Shown one piece after another: positions 18,158-26,839 of a stretch of 64,000 bases of DNA. This DNA is from Pseudomonadota bacterium (GTDB lineage: Bacteria > Pseudomonadota > Alphaproteobacteria > Rhizobiales > Xanthobacteraceae): positions 1 to 64,000 of the forward strand of contig JAEYAW010000031.1 in the NCBI GenBank assembly GCA_023404675.1, given 5' to 3'. Each line of letters starts with the position of its first letter. Positions within the stretch are counted from its first letter, which is position 1. The translations under genes and the position numbers were made by a program. The notes beneath the pieces are model-generated. The model was not told the origin of the DNA. It did not search any database and worked only from the letters and a program-made list of their open reading frames with translations.

Positions 18158-20293
18158 ATGAACGTCCGCGCCAAGATCGACATTCGCCACTCGACCTGCC
18201 CGCACGATTGCCCGTCTGCCTGCGCGCTGGACGTCGAGGTCGTGGACGGCACCAGCATCGGCCGGGTCCGCGGCTCGAAAAAGCAGACTTACACCGCAGG
18301 CGTGATCTGCGCGAAGGTCGCCCGCTATGCCGAGCGCGTACACCATCCAGAACGCCTGCTCTATCCGATGCGCCGGACGGGGCCGAAGGGATCGGGACAA
18401 TTCGCCCGGATTTCGTGGGACGAGGCGCTGGACGAGATCACCGCGCGTTTCAATGCGGCCGAGGCTGAGTTCGGTTCGGAATCGGTCTGGCCGTATTATT
18501 ACGCCGGCACGATGGGCCTCGTGATGCGGGACGGGCTCAACCGCCTGACCCACACGAAAAAATACTCCCGCTTTTATGGCACGATCTGCGCGACCATCGC
18601 GCGCGCGGGCTACGCGGCCGGCGTCGGCGCCATCGCGGGCGTCGATCCGCGCGAGATGGTGAAATCCGATCTGATCGTGATCTGGGGCACCAATCCGGTC
18701 TCGACCCAGGTCAACGTGATGACCCATGCATCGCGCGCGCGAAAGGAGCGCGGCGCGAAGATCGCGGCGGTCGACATCTATGACAACGAAACGATGAAGC
18801 AGGCGGACATCAAAATCATCCTGCGTCCCGGGACTGATGCCGCCTTCGCCTGCGGCGTGATGCATGTGCTGTTCCGCGATGGCCTCGCCGACCGCACCTA
18901 CATGGCGCACTACACCGATTGCCCGAATGAGCTGGAAGCGCATCTGCGGACCCGCACGCCGCAATGGGCGTCCGACATCTGCGGCGTGCCGGTTTCCGAG
19001 ATCGAAGCCTTCGCACATCTGATCGGCAGCACACCGCGCACGTTCTTCCGGTTGGGCTATGGCTTCACCCGCAGCCGCAACGGCGCGGCGCAGATGCACG
19101 CGGCGCTGTGCATCCCCGCCGTCACCGGCGCATGGCAGCACGAGGGCGGCGGCGCGTTCTTCAACAACGGATCGATCTGGCGTTTCAACGAGAGCATGAT
19201 CGAGGCGCACGACGCGATCGATCCGACCATCCGGCGGCTCGACCAGTCCAAGATCGGTCCGATCCTGACCGGCGACCCGGTCGCGCTCAAAGGCGGTCCG
19301 CCGGTCAAGGCGATGCTGATCCAGAACACCAATCCGGTGACCGTGACACCGGAGCAGAATCTGGTGCGCAAAGGTTTCCTGCGCGAGGATCTGTTCGTCG
19401 CGGTCCACGAGCAGTTCATGACCGAGACGGCGCAGCTCGCCGATCTGGTGCTGCCTGCAACCATGTTCGTCGAGCATGACGATCTCTATTACGGCGGCGG
19501 TCACCAGCATATTTCCGTCGGCCGCAAGCTGATCGAACCGCCCGGCGAGTGCCGTTCCAATCACGAGGTGCTGCAGGGACTGGCTTCCCGCCTCGGCGTC
19601 GATCACCCGGGCTTTGCGATGACGCCGCGCGAGCTGATCGACGAGACTCTGAGGCGCAGCGGCCATGGCGGCATCGAGCAACTGGAGGCGGATATCTGGC
19701 GCGATCTTCAGCCCGATTTCCGCGCCTCGCATTTCCTCGACGGCTTCGCGCATCACGATAAGAAATTCCATTTCAGGGCCGACTGGGCACGGGTGCCGCT
19801 GGCGCACGATGATATCGTCGAAGCCACCAAGGACATGCCGGCGCTGCCCGATCATTGGCGCGTGATCGAGGAGCCGGACGAGGCGCACCCGTTCCGTCTC
19901 GCGACCAGCCCCTCGCGCAGCTACCTCAACACCAGCTTTACGGAAACGCCGTCCTCGCGGGCCCGCGAGGGCGCGCCGAGCGTGATGATGCATCCACGCG
20001 ACGCGGCGATGCTCGGCGTGGCGGACGGCGACGCGGTGACGCTCGGCAACGGGCGCGGCGAGACGACGCTGGTGGCGAAGCTGTTCGAGGGCGTACAGCG
20101 CGGCGTGCTGATCGCCGAATCGATCCACCCGAACGCTGCGCATATCGGCGGCAAGGGCATCAACAGCCTCACCGGATCGGAAGCCGTCGCGCCTTACGGC
20201 GGGGCCGCCTTTCACGACAACAAGGTCTGGGTGAAAAAGGCCGAGGTGGCGCAGGATGCCGCTCCGGCTCTCGCGCTCGAAACGCAGGATTAG
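18158..20293 (+). CDS. Molybdopterin oxidoreductase with N-terminal [4Fe-4S] site
   Basis: 711-residue DMSO-reductase-family catalytic subunit. Cys14, Cys18, Cys22 and Cys51 (C-x3-C-x3-C-x28-C) form the expected iron-sulphur site, and the body shows typical bis-MGD binding stretches (VIWGTNPVSTQVN, MLIQNTNPV, LVLPATMFVEHDD). Cys144 in YGTICATIARAGY aligns with the position of the Mo-ligating cysteine of the NapA group; this assignment is mine. There is no twin-arginine signal, so the enzyme is probably cytoplasmic. No partner electron-transfer subunit or chaperone gene is adjacent. Substrate unknown. Confidence 0.88.
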   Translation: MNVRAKIDIRHSTCPHDCPSACALDVEVVDGTSIGRVRGSKKQTYTAGVICAKVARYAERVHHPERLLYPMRRTGPKGSGQFARISWDEALDEITARFNAAEAEFGSESVWPYYYAGTMGLVMRDGLNRLTHTKKYSRFYGTICATIARAGYAAGVGAIAGVDPREMVKSDLIVIWGTNPVSTQVNVMTHASRARKERGAKIAAVDIYDNETMKQADIKIILRPGTDAAFACGVMHVLFRDGLADRTYMAHYTDCPNELEAHLRTRTPQWASDICGVPVSEIEAFAHLIGSTPRTFFRLGYGFTRSRNGAAQMHAALCIPAVTGAWQHEGGGAFFNNGSIWRFNESMIEAHDAIDPTIRRLDQSKIGPILTGDPVALKGGPPVKAMLIQNTNPVTVTPEQNLVRKGFLREDLFVAVHEQFMTETAQLADLVLPATMFVEHDDLYYGGGHQHISVGRKLIEPPGECRSNHEVLQGLASRLGVDHPGFAMTPRELIDETLRRSGHGGIEQLEADIWRDLQPDFRASHFLDGFAHHDKKFHFRADWARVPLAHDDIVEATKDMPALPDHWRVIEEPDEAHPFRLATSPSRSYLNTSFTETPSSRAREGAPSVMMHPRDAAMLGVADGDAVTLGNGRGETTLVAKLFEGVQRGVLIAESIHPNAAHIGGKGINSLTGSEAVAPYGGAAFHDNKVWVKKAEVAQDAAPALALETQD

Positions 20294-20324
20294 AGGCGGA
20301 TACAGCGACGCTGAATCCGCCTCT
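20292..20324. repeat. Long inverted repeat between convergent genes
   Basis: AGAGGCGGAT pairs perfectly with ATCCGCCTCT, and an inner CAGC-GAC-GCTG stem continues after an A-A mismatch. It starts inside the oxidoreductase stop codon and lies between that gene and the convergent acyl-CoA dehydrogenase gene. There is no T tract; it may still act as a bidirectional transcript end. Confidence 0.6.
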
Positions 20325-20404
20325 GGCTACTTCAGTGAGACCAGCATCATCCTGTCCGAAAGCCTGATCGCGCTTTTCGGATCACGCTCTGAAAGCCACG
20401 CGCC

Positions 20405-21577
20405 TCACGCAGTCTTGTCGAACAGCTCGCGCCCGATCAGCATGCGGCGGATTTCGCTGGTGCCAGCGCCGATTTCGTAGAGCTTGGCATCGCGCAGCAG
20501 CCGGCCGGTCGGATAGCCGTTGATATATCCGTTGCCGCCGAGCAGCTGGATCGCATCCAGCGCGCACTGCGTCGCCTTCTCGGCGGCGTAGAGGATCGCA
20601 CCCGCCGCATCCTCGCGCGTGGTCTCGCCGCGATCACAGGCCTTCGCCACCGCATAGACGTAAGCGCGCGAGGCGTTCATCGTCGTGTACATGTCGGCGA
20701 TCTTGCCCTGCACCAGCTGGAAGCTGCCGATCGGCTGCTCGAACTGCTTGCGCTCGTGGACATAGGGCAGCACGATATCCATGCACGCCTGCATGATGCC
20801 GAGCGGCCCCGCCGCCAGCACCGCGCGCTCATAGTCGAGACCCGACATCAGCACGTTGACGCCACGCCCGACCTGCCCGAGCACGTTCTCCTCCGGCACC
20901 TCGCAATCCTCGAACACCAGCTCGGCGGTATCCGAGCCGCGCATGCCGAGCTTGTCGAGCTTCTGCGCGGTGGAAAATCCCTTCATGCCCTTCTCGACGA
21001 TGAAGGCCGTCATGCCGCGCGGCCCCGCTGCCGGATCGGTCTTGGCATAAACCACCAGCGTCTCGGCGATCGGTCCGTTGGTGATCCACATCTTGCCGCC
21101 GTTGAGAATGAAGCGGTCGCCCTTTTTATCGGCCCGCGTCTTCATCGACACGACGTCCGAGCCCGCGCCGGGCTCCGACATCGCCAGCGCGCCGACGTCC
21201 TCGCCGGAAATCAGCCGGGGAAGATATTTGCGCTTCTGCGCGTCGGTGCCGTTGCGGCGCAGCTGGTTGACGCAAAGATTGGAATGCGCGCCATACGACA
21301 AACCGACCGACGCCGAGGCGCGGGAGACTTCCTCCATCGCGATGCAATGTTCGAGATAGCCGAGCCCGGAGCCGCCATACTCCTCCTCGACCGTGATGCC
21401 GTGCAGCCCAAGTGCGCCGAGCTTGGGCCACAGGTCGCGCGGGAACTGGTTGGTGCGGTCGATCTCGGCGGCGCGGGGCGCGATTTCGTTCTGGGAAAAA
21501 TCGCGGACGGTTTCGCGGATCGCGTCGGCGGTCTCGCCGAGGTCAAAGTTGAACATCCGATGGGCGTTGGGAATCAT
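20405..21577 (-). CDS. Isovaleryl-CoA dehydrogenase-like acyl-CoA dehydrogenase
   Basis: 390-residue flavoprotein. The substrate-side loop SGLDYERAVLAAGP carries the Glu at the position used as catalytic base in isovaleryl-CoA dehydrogenases, unlike straight-chain enzymes that use the Glu near the C-terminus; the end reads YEIGAGTSEIRRMLIGRELF. FAD-binding stretches AMSEPGAGSDV and KMWITNGP are present. ATG at 21577 follows GGGGAGG by about 11 bases; ATG at 21556 (MFNFDLG) is an alternative. It diverges from the P450 operon across 182 bp, suggesting shared control. Leucine-type branched substrates are likely by family; other branched acyl-CoAs are possible. Confidence 0.9.
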   Translation of the reverse strand: MIPNAHRMFNFDLGETADAIRETVRDFSQNEIAPRAAEIDRTNQFPRDLWPKLGALGLHGITVEEEYGGSGLGYLEHCIAMEEVSRASASVGLSYGAHSNLCVNQLRRNGTDAQKRKYLPRLISGEDVGALAMSEPGAGSDVVSMKTRADKKGDRFILNGGKMWITNGPIAETLVVYAKTDPAAGPRGMTAFIVEKGMKGFSTAQKLDKLGMRGSDTAELVFEDCEVPEENVLGQVGRGVNVLMSGLDYERAVLAAGPLGIMQACMDIVLPYVHERKQFEQPIGSFQLVQGKIADMYTTMNASRAYVYAVAKACDRGETTREDAAGAILYAAEKATQCALDAIQLLGGNGYINGYPTGRLLRDAKLYEIGAGTSEIRRMLIGRELFDKTA

Positions 21578-21759
21578 CGCAGACAGAACCTCCCCGGCGC
21601 GGCAATGGCGCGTGTCATTCGGCCGGACCATGCCACGGACACCGTCCGGGGAGAAGAGGGCGCGGGGCGAATACGCACTTGCCCTTCCCCCCGCAAAACG
21701 CTGTAATTGGCAGCAAATCGCGGCCGCCCATGCCGAGCCGCGAAGCCGGAGGAACTCCC

Positions 21760-23052
21760 ATGCTCGACAGGCCGAATGTCGATCCGCTCCGTTATCAGGA
21801 GCCCGGAAAGGCCGACCGTCTCGCCGCCGCGCGAGAGCACGCCTATGCGATGCCGATCGAGGACATGCATCCCGGCGCGCCGCAGCTTTTCCGCACCGAT
21901 ACCTGGCAGCCCTATTTCGAGCGCCTGCGCAAGGAAGCACCGGTCCACTACTGCACCAAAGCGCCCATCGCGCCCTATTGGTCCGTGACCCGCTACAACG
22001 ACATCATGCAGGTCGACACCAGCCACGATGTCTTTTCGTCGGACGTGACGCTCGGCGGCATCATGATCCGCGATGCGCCGGTCGGCTACGAGTGGCCGAG
22101 CTTCATCGCCATGGACCAGCCGCGCCACAGCGAGCAGCGCAAGACCGTGCAGCCGATGTTCACGCCGAAACACCTCGACGAGATGGCGGTGCTGATCCGT
22201 CAGCGCTCTATGAAGGTGCTGGACGGCCTGCCCCGCAACGAGACGTTCAATTTCGTCGAGCGCGTCTCCGTCGAACTGACAACGCAGATGCTGGCGACGC
22301 TGTTCGACTTCCCGTTCGAGGAGCGCCGCAAGCTCACCCGCTGGTCGGATGTCTCCACCGCGCTGCCCAAAAGCGGCATCGTGGAATCCGAGGAGCAGCG
22401 CCGCCGCGAGCTCGACGAATGCGCCGAATATTTCGGGCGGCTGTGGAACGAGCGCGCTCGCGGCGAGCCGAAAGGCGACCTGATTTCGATGATGGCGCAC
22501 AGCGATGCCACGCGGACGATGGACGCCGACAATCTGATGGGCAACATCATCCTGCTCATCGTCGGCGGCAACGACACCACGCGCAACACCATGACCGGCT
22601 CGGTGCTGGCGCTGAACGAGAACCCGGATCAGTATCGCAAGCTGCGCGACAATCCCGCGCTGATCGACAGCATGGTGCCGGAGGTGATCCGCTGGCAGAC
22701 GCCGCTGGCGCATATGCGCCGCACCGCGCTCCGCGACACGGAATTGGCCGGGCAGACCATCCGCAAGGGCGAGCGCGTGGTGATGTGGTACGTCTCCGGC
22801 AACCGCGACGAGACGGTCATCGACAATCCGGATTCCTTCATCATCGACCGCCCGCGCCCGCGCACCCACATGTCGTTCGGCTTCGGCATCCACCGCTGCC
22901 TCGGCATGCGCCTTGCGGAGCTTCAGCTGCGCATCGTGTGGGAAGAAATCCTTAAGCGTTTCGAGCGCATCGAAGTTGTCGGCGAGCCGAAGCGGGTCTA
23001 TTCCAGCTTCGTGAAGGGTTATGAGGATCTGCCCGTCCGGATTCCCGCTTGA
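21760..23052 (+). CDS. Cytochrome P450
   Basis: 430-residue soluble bacterial P450. The heme loop FGFGIHRCLGMRLAE puts the thiolate ligand at Cys380; the I-helix oxygen-activation motif is IVGGNDTTRN and the K-helix ExxR is EVIR. GGAGGA at 21748 supports ATG at 21760; upstream codons are open but non-family. It is the first gene of an operon with thioesterase, acyl-CoA dehydrogenase, CoA-transferase and hydratase genes, which suggests hydroxylation of an alkyl or terpenoid-like carbon before beta-oxidation-style breakdown. No ferredoxin or reductase gene is adjacent, so redox partners must come from elsewhere. Confidence 0.93.
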   Translation: MLDRPNVDPLRYQEPGKADRLAAAREHAYAMPIEDMHPGAPQLFRTDTWQPYFERLRKEAPVHYCTKAPIAPYWSVTRYNDIMQVDTSHDVFSSDVTLGGIMIRDAPVGYEWPSFIAMDQPRHSEQRKTVQPMFTPKHLDEMAVLIRQRSMKVLDGLPRNETFNFVERVSVELTTQMLATLFDFPFEERRKLTRWSDVSTALPKSGIVESEEQRRRELDECAEYFGRLWNERARGEPKGDLISMMAHSDATRTMDADNLMGNIILLIVGGNDTTRNTMTGSVLALNENPDQYRKLRDNPALIDSMVPEVIRWQTPLAHMRRTALRDTELAGQTIRKGERVVMWYVSGNRDETVIDNPDSFIIDRPRPRTHMSFGFGIHRCLGMRLAELQLRIVWEEILKRFERIEVVGEPKRVYSSFVKGYEDLPVRIPA

Positions 23053-23079
23053 GACGTGTTCACCCGAGACTTGTTCACG

Positions 23080-23520
23080 ATGGATAGCTCCGCACTCAAT
23101 CCTCCGAGCCTGGCGGAGACGGTCAACGGCAAGGGCTTCAGCCTCGCGGCGGGCTTCCGGGTGGTGTCGGTCAAGCCCGGTCATGCCGAGCTGGCGCTGA
23201 GCCGCCGCGACGATCTGGTGCAGTTCTTCGGCCATTTCCATGGCGGCGTCATCACCGCGCTGGCCGATCAGGCCGCTGGCGTCGCGGTCACGTCCGGACT
23301 GCAGAAGGGAAAGATCGGCGTCACCATCGAGATCAAGATCAACTTCATGGCTCCCGCCGACGGCAACGAGATCATCGCCCGCGCCCGCGCGCTGAGCATG
23401 TCCGGATCGATCGGCGTTGCCGCCGTCGAAGTGTTCAACCACAAGAACGGTACGGAGCGCCTGTGCGCCTTCGCGACCGCCACCATGCGTGCCCTCGACT
23501 TGCCTCAAGAGTTCAAATGA
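23080..23520 (+). CDS. PaaI-type hotdog thioesterase
   Basis: 146-residue hotdog-fold protein. The family active-site region is visible as FFGHFHGGVITALADQAAG (HGG plus the Asp on the following helix). It probably hydrolyses an acyl-CoA intermediate or rescues dead-end CoA esters. I chose ATG at 23080 (MDSSALNPPSL); a GTG at 23056 in frame is possible. It starts 27 bp after the P450 stop and its own stop overlaps the next gene's start (ATGA at 23517), indicating translational coupling. Confidence 0.85.
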   Translation: MDSSALNPPSLAETVNGKGFSLAAGFRVVSVKPGHAELALSRRDDLVQFFGHFHGGVITALADQAAGVAVTSGLQKGKIGVTIEIKINFMAPADGNEIIARARALSMSGSIGVAAVEVFNHKNGTERLCAFATATMRALDLPQEFK

Positions 23521-24680
23521 CCCTGCAAGATCATGACGACTACGCCGACATCCGCGATGCGGTGGCCAAGCTCTGCTCTCAGTTTCCCGGCGAATACTGG
23601 CGCAAGCTCGACCGCGAGATGGCCTATCCGAAGGAGTTCGTCAGCGCGCTGACGGAGTCCGGCTATCTCTCCGTGCTGATCCCCGAGGAATTCGGTGGCG
23701 CGGGTCTCAAGCTCTCGGCGGCCGCCGCGATCCTCGAAGAAATCCAGCGCGCGGGCTGCAACGGCGGCGCCTGTCACGCGCAGATGTACACCATGGGCAC
23801 GCTGCTGCGGCACGGCAGCGCCGAGCAGAAGGCGAAATGGCTGCCGAAGATCGCGTCCGGCGCGTTGCGCCTGCAGGCCTTCGGCGTCACCGAGCCGACC
23901 AGCGGCACCGACACGTCCTCGCTCAAGACGGTCGCGAAGAAGGACGGCGACAGCTACATCGTCAACGGCCAGAAGATCTGGACCAGCCGCGCCGAATATT
24001 CCGACCTGATGATCCTGCTGGCGCGCACCACGCCGAAGGATCAGGTGGCCAAGCGCACCGACGGCCTCTCGGTCTTCATCGTGGACATGCAGGCGGCGAA
24101 GAACAACGGCCTCACCATCCGCCCGATCCGCACCATGATGAATCACTCCACCACGGAAGTGTTCTTCGACAACATGCGCGTGCCCGCCGAAAACCTGATC
24201 GGCGAGGAAGGCAAGGGTTTCCGCTACATCCTCTCCGGCATGAACGCCGAGCGCATCCTGATCGCCGCCGAATGCGTCGGCGACGCCAAGTGGTTCATCG
24301 CCAGGGCAACGAACTACGCCAAGGAGCGCGCGGTGTTCGGCCGTCCCATCGGCCAGAACCAGGGCATCCAGTTTCCCATCGCCAAGGCCTACGCCAACAT
24401 GCGCGCGGCCGAGCTGATGGTGAAGGAGGCCGCCCGCAAATACGAGGCGGGGCTCGACTGCGGCGCGGAGGCCAACATGGCCAAGATGCTCGCGGCCGAT
24501 GCCTCGTTCGAGGCGGCGAACGCCTGCATCCAGACCCATGGCGGCTTCGGCTTCGCCGAGGAATACGACGTCGAGCGCAAATTCCGCGAGACGCGTCTGT
24601 ATCAGGTCGCGCCGATCTCGACCAACCTCATCCTGTCCTATGTCGCCGAGCACGTGCTCGGCCTGCCGCGTTCCTATTGA
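23517..24680 (+). CDS. Acyl-CoA dehydrogenase
   Basis: 387-residue flavoprotein of the acyl-CoA dehydrogenase family: FAD/substrate stretches AFGVTEPTSGTDTSSL and KIWTSRAEYSDLMIL, and the C-terminal helix bundle with IQTHGGFGFAEEYDVERKFRE. The start overlaps the thioesterase stop (ATGA), giving MTLQDHDDYADIRDAV. It differs from the divergent isovaleryl-type paralog at 20405-21577, so the cluster has two desaturation steps. Substrate chain is unknown. Confidence 0.9.
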   Translation: MTLQDHDDYADIRDAVAKLCSQFPGEYWRKLDREMAYPKEFVSALTESGYLSVLIPEEFGGAGLKLSAAAAILEEIQRAGCNGGACHAQMYTMGTLLRHGSAEQKAKWLPKIASGALRLQAFGVTEPTSGTDTSSLKTVAKKDGDSYIVNGQKIWTSRAEYSDLMILLARTTPKDQVAKRTDGLSVFIVDMQAAKNNGLTIRPIRTMMNHSTTEVFFDNMRVPAENLIGEEGKGFRYILSGMNAERILIAAECVGDAKWFIARATNYAKERAVFGRPIGQNQGIQFPIAKAYANMRAAELMVKEAARKYEAGLDCGAEANMAKMLAADASFEAANACIQTHGGFGFAEEYDVERKFRETRLYQVAPISTNLILSYVAEHVLGLPRSY

Positions 24681-24689
24681 GGCTCCGCC

Positions 24690-25811
24690 ATGCTGCCGCT
24701 TGAGGGCATCACCGTCATCGCCATCGAACAGGCCGTCGCCGCGCCGTTCTGCACCTGCCGCCTCGCCGACGCCGGCGCGACCGTGTTCAAGGTCGAGCGG
24801 CCGGAGGGCGATTTCGCACGCGGCTATGATGCCGCCGCCAATGGCCAGTCGAGCTATTTCGTCTGGCTCAACCGCGGCAAGAAATCCGTGGTGATTGATC
24901 TGACCACGGACAAAGGCCGACGCGATCTGGAAGCCCTGATCGCGGGCGCGGACGTGGTGGTGCAGAACCTCAAGCCCGGCGCGATGGAGAAGCTCGGCTT
25001 CGCCCGCGAGCGCCTGCGCAGGGATTATCCCGGCCTGATCCTGTGCTCGATCTCGGGCTACGGCGACGACGGCCCTTATGCCGAACGCAAGGCCTACGAC
25101 CTGCTCATTCAGGCCGAGAGCGGCCTCGCCTCCGTCACCGGCAGCCCCGAGGGGCCCTCGCGTGTCGGCATGTCCATCGTCGATGTCGCGACCGGGGCGA
25201 CCGCGCAGGCCGCGATCCTCGAAGCCCTGATCGGCCGCAGCCATACGGGTCAGGGCGCGGACATCCGCATCTCGATGTTCGACGTGATGGCGGACTGGCT
25301 CACCGTGCCGCTGCTCAACGCGGAAGCCGGCAATCCGCCGAAGCGCATGGGCCTCGCCCATCCCTCCATCGCGCCCTATGGCGTGTTCCGCTCGCAGGAC
25401 GGCAAGGACATCCTGATCTCGATCCAGAGCGAGCGCGAATGGAAGATCTTCTGCGCGAAGGTTTTGAAACAGCCGGACCTGCCCGGCGATCCGCGCTTCG
25501 CCAATCAGGTCGAGCGCGTGCGCAACCGCGCCCTCACCGACAGGACCGTCGCCGACATCTTCCGTGCGATGACGCGCGATGACCTGCTGGCGAGCCTCGA
25601 CGCCGCCGACATCGCGTTTGCCGAGGTCAACACCATGGATGATCTCACCAAGCATCCGCATCTGCGCCGGATTACGGTCGAGACGCCCAATGGCGCGGTC
25701 AGCTATCCCGCGCCCGCGCCGCTCGTGGTCGGCGAGGCGCGCAATTACGGTGCGGTGCCTGCGGTTGGCGATGCCGACGATCTTCTCGCGCCCACGAAAG
25801 CCGCATCATGA
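24690..25811 (+). CDS. Class III (CaiB/BaiF) CoA-transferase
   Basis: 373-residue family III CoA-transferase. MLPLEGITVIAIEQAVAAPF and the LKPGAMEKLGF stretch are typical, and the Asp in KAYDLLIQAESGL fits the catalytic aspartate that forms an acyl-enzyme anhydride. GAGG lies 7 bases before ATG at 24690. Its stop overlaps the hydratase start by 4 bp (ATGA at 25808). It would load an organic acid onto CoA by exchange with another CoA ester, within the P450 operon. Confidence 0.9.
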   Translation: MLPLEGITVIAIEQAVAAPFCTCRLADAGATVFKVERPEGDFARGYDAAANGQSSYFVWLNRGKKSVVIDLTTDKGRRDLEALIAGADVVVQNLKPGAMEKLGFARERLRRDYPGLILCSISGYGDDGPYAERKAYDLLIQAESGLASVTGSPEGPSRVGMSIVDVATGATAQAAILEALIGRSHTGQGADIRISMFDVMADWLTVPLLNAEAGNPPKRMGLAHPSIAPYGVFRSQDGKDILISIQSEREWKIFCAKVLKQPDLPGDPRFANQVERVRNRALTDRTVADIFRAMTRDDLLASLDAADIAFAEVNTMDDLTKHPHLRRITVETPNGAVSYPAPAPLVVGEARNYGAVPAVGDADDLLAPTKAAS

Positions 25812-26659
25812 GCGATACGCTGGATCTCGATCACCTGCGCCAGTGGACCGGCAACACCGAGACCGCGACCGATGTCGTCACCGCGCAACTGGTGAAGGCC
25901 CTGCGCGCCACGCTGTTCATGGAGATCGGCGCGCCGCAGTCCGGCGACATCGCGCCCTACACCGCGCACTGGTGCCTCGCTCCGTCCGTCGCGCCGATGT
26001 CGGAGCTTGGCCCGGATGGTCACCCGACGCGCGGCGGCTTCCTGCCGCCGGTGCCGCTGCCGCGCCGCATGTGGGCGGGCGGAAGGCTTGAGTTTCTCGA
26101 TCCGCTGCGCGTCGGCGACGAGGTGACGCGCGAGTCCCGGATCGGCGACATCACGCTCAAGCAGGGCTCCACCGGCACGCTGTGCTTCGTCAGCGTCGAT
26201 CATACCATCTCGACCGCGCGCGGCATCGCGATCCGCGAGCGGCAGGACATCGTCTATCGCGACAATCCACCGAAGGATGCGCAGCCTGCGCCGGCCGCCC
26301 CCGGCGTGCCGCCGGGGAAGTATCATGTGAGCCACGTCTCCGATCCTGTGCTGCTGTTCCGCTATTCCGCGCTGACCTTCAACGGCCACCGCATCCATTA
26401 CGACCGCGATTACGTGACCAAGGTGGAAGGCTATCCGGGCCTGATCTTTCACGGTCCGATGCAGGCCGCGTTTCTCGTCAACTTCGCAGCATCACTGCGC
26501 GGCGGCGTGGCCCTAAAACTGTTCGACTATCGCGGCGTGCAGCCGCTTTTCGAGGGCGGCGAGTTTCACATCAACGCCGATGAAAGCGACGATCGCCTTT
26601 CGCTGTGGATCGCCAATGCCGCCGACAGCCCGACCATGAAGGCCACGGCGAACTGGTGA
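25808..26659 (+). CDS. Mesaconyl/itaconyl-CoA hydratase-like (FAS1-type dehydratase) protein
   Basis: 283-residue protein with a double-hotdog layout: an N-terminal substrate-shaping half and a C-terminal half carrying the hydratase motif ALTFNGHRIHYDRDYV and the FHGPMQAAF segment. It resembles the group that includes mesaconyl-C4-CoA hydratase and itaconyl-CoA hydratase. Last gene of the P450 operon, translationally coupled to the CoA-transferase. The pairing CoA-transferase plus this hydratase type recalls itaconate breakdown, but no citramalyl-CoA lyase gene is nearby, so the substrate remains open. Confidence 0.85.
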   Translation: MSDTLDLDHLRQWTGNTETATDVVTAQLVKALRATLFMEIGAPQSGDIAPYTAHWCLAPSVAPMSELGPDGHPTRGGFLPPVPLPRRMWAGGRLEFLDPLRVGDEVTRESRIGDITLKQGSTGTLCFVSVDHTISTARGIAIRERQDIVYRDNPPKDAQPAPAAPGVPPGKYHVSHVSDPVLLFRYSALTFNGHRIHYDRDYVTKVEGYPGLIFHGPMQAAFLVNFAASLRGGVALKLFDYRGVQPLFEGGEFHINADESDDRLSLWIANAADSPTMKATANW

Positions 26660-26670
26660 TTTTTTTGCGC

Positions 26671-26716
26671 ACGTCCCCCTGAGGTGCTGGCGCAGCGAGA
26701 GCCTCGAAGCAGGGCC
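26671..26716. repeat. Degenerate bradyrhizobial-type intergenic repeat, copy 1
   Basis: CCCCTGAGGTGC...CAGCG...CCTCGAAG resembles the elements at 31137 and 35003 (shared core GAGGTGC then TCGAAG with similar spacing). Lies between convergent genes. Confidence 0.55.
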
Positions 26717-26771
26717 AATTGAAACACTCGCTCTCTTGCGTTCCCAAAGTGGATCGCCATCAAAGCTCCTC

Positions 26772-26794
26772 ACCTCTCCCCACCGGGGAGAGGT
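26772..26794. repeat. Perfect hairpin between convergent genes
   Basis: ACCTCTCCCC-ACC-GGGGAGAGGT, a 10-bp perfect stem with a 3-base loop, between the hydratase gene and the convergent SDR gene. No T tract. This stem type is itself a common repeated intergenic element in Bradyrhizobium relatives. Confidence 0.6.
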
Positions 26795-26839
26795 CGGATC
26801 GCTTCAGCATGACTTGGAGCCGTTTCCTTCAGACATAAA

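Noticed and set aside
20292..20324. Rho-independent terminator
   Set aside because: The stem is strong but no T tract follows on either strand; recorded as an inverted repeat instead.
24690..26659. Complete itaconate degradation operon
   Set aside because: CoA-transferase and hydratase fit, but no citramalyl-CoA lyase is present, and the operon starts with a P450 and thioesterase.
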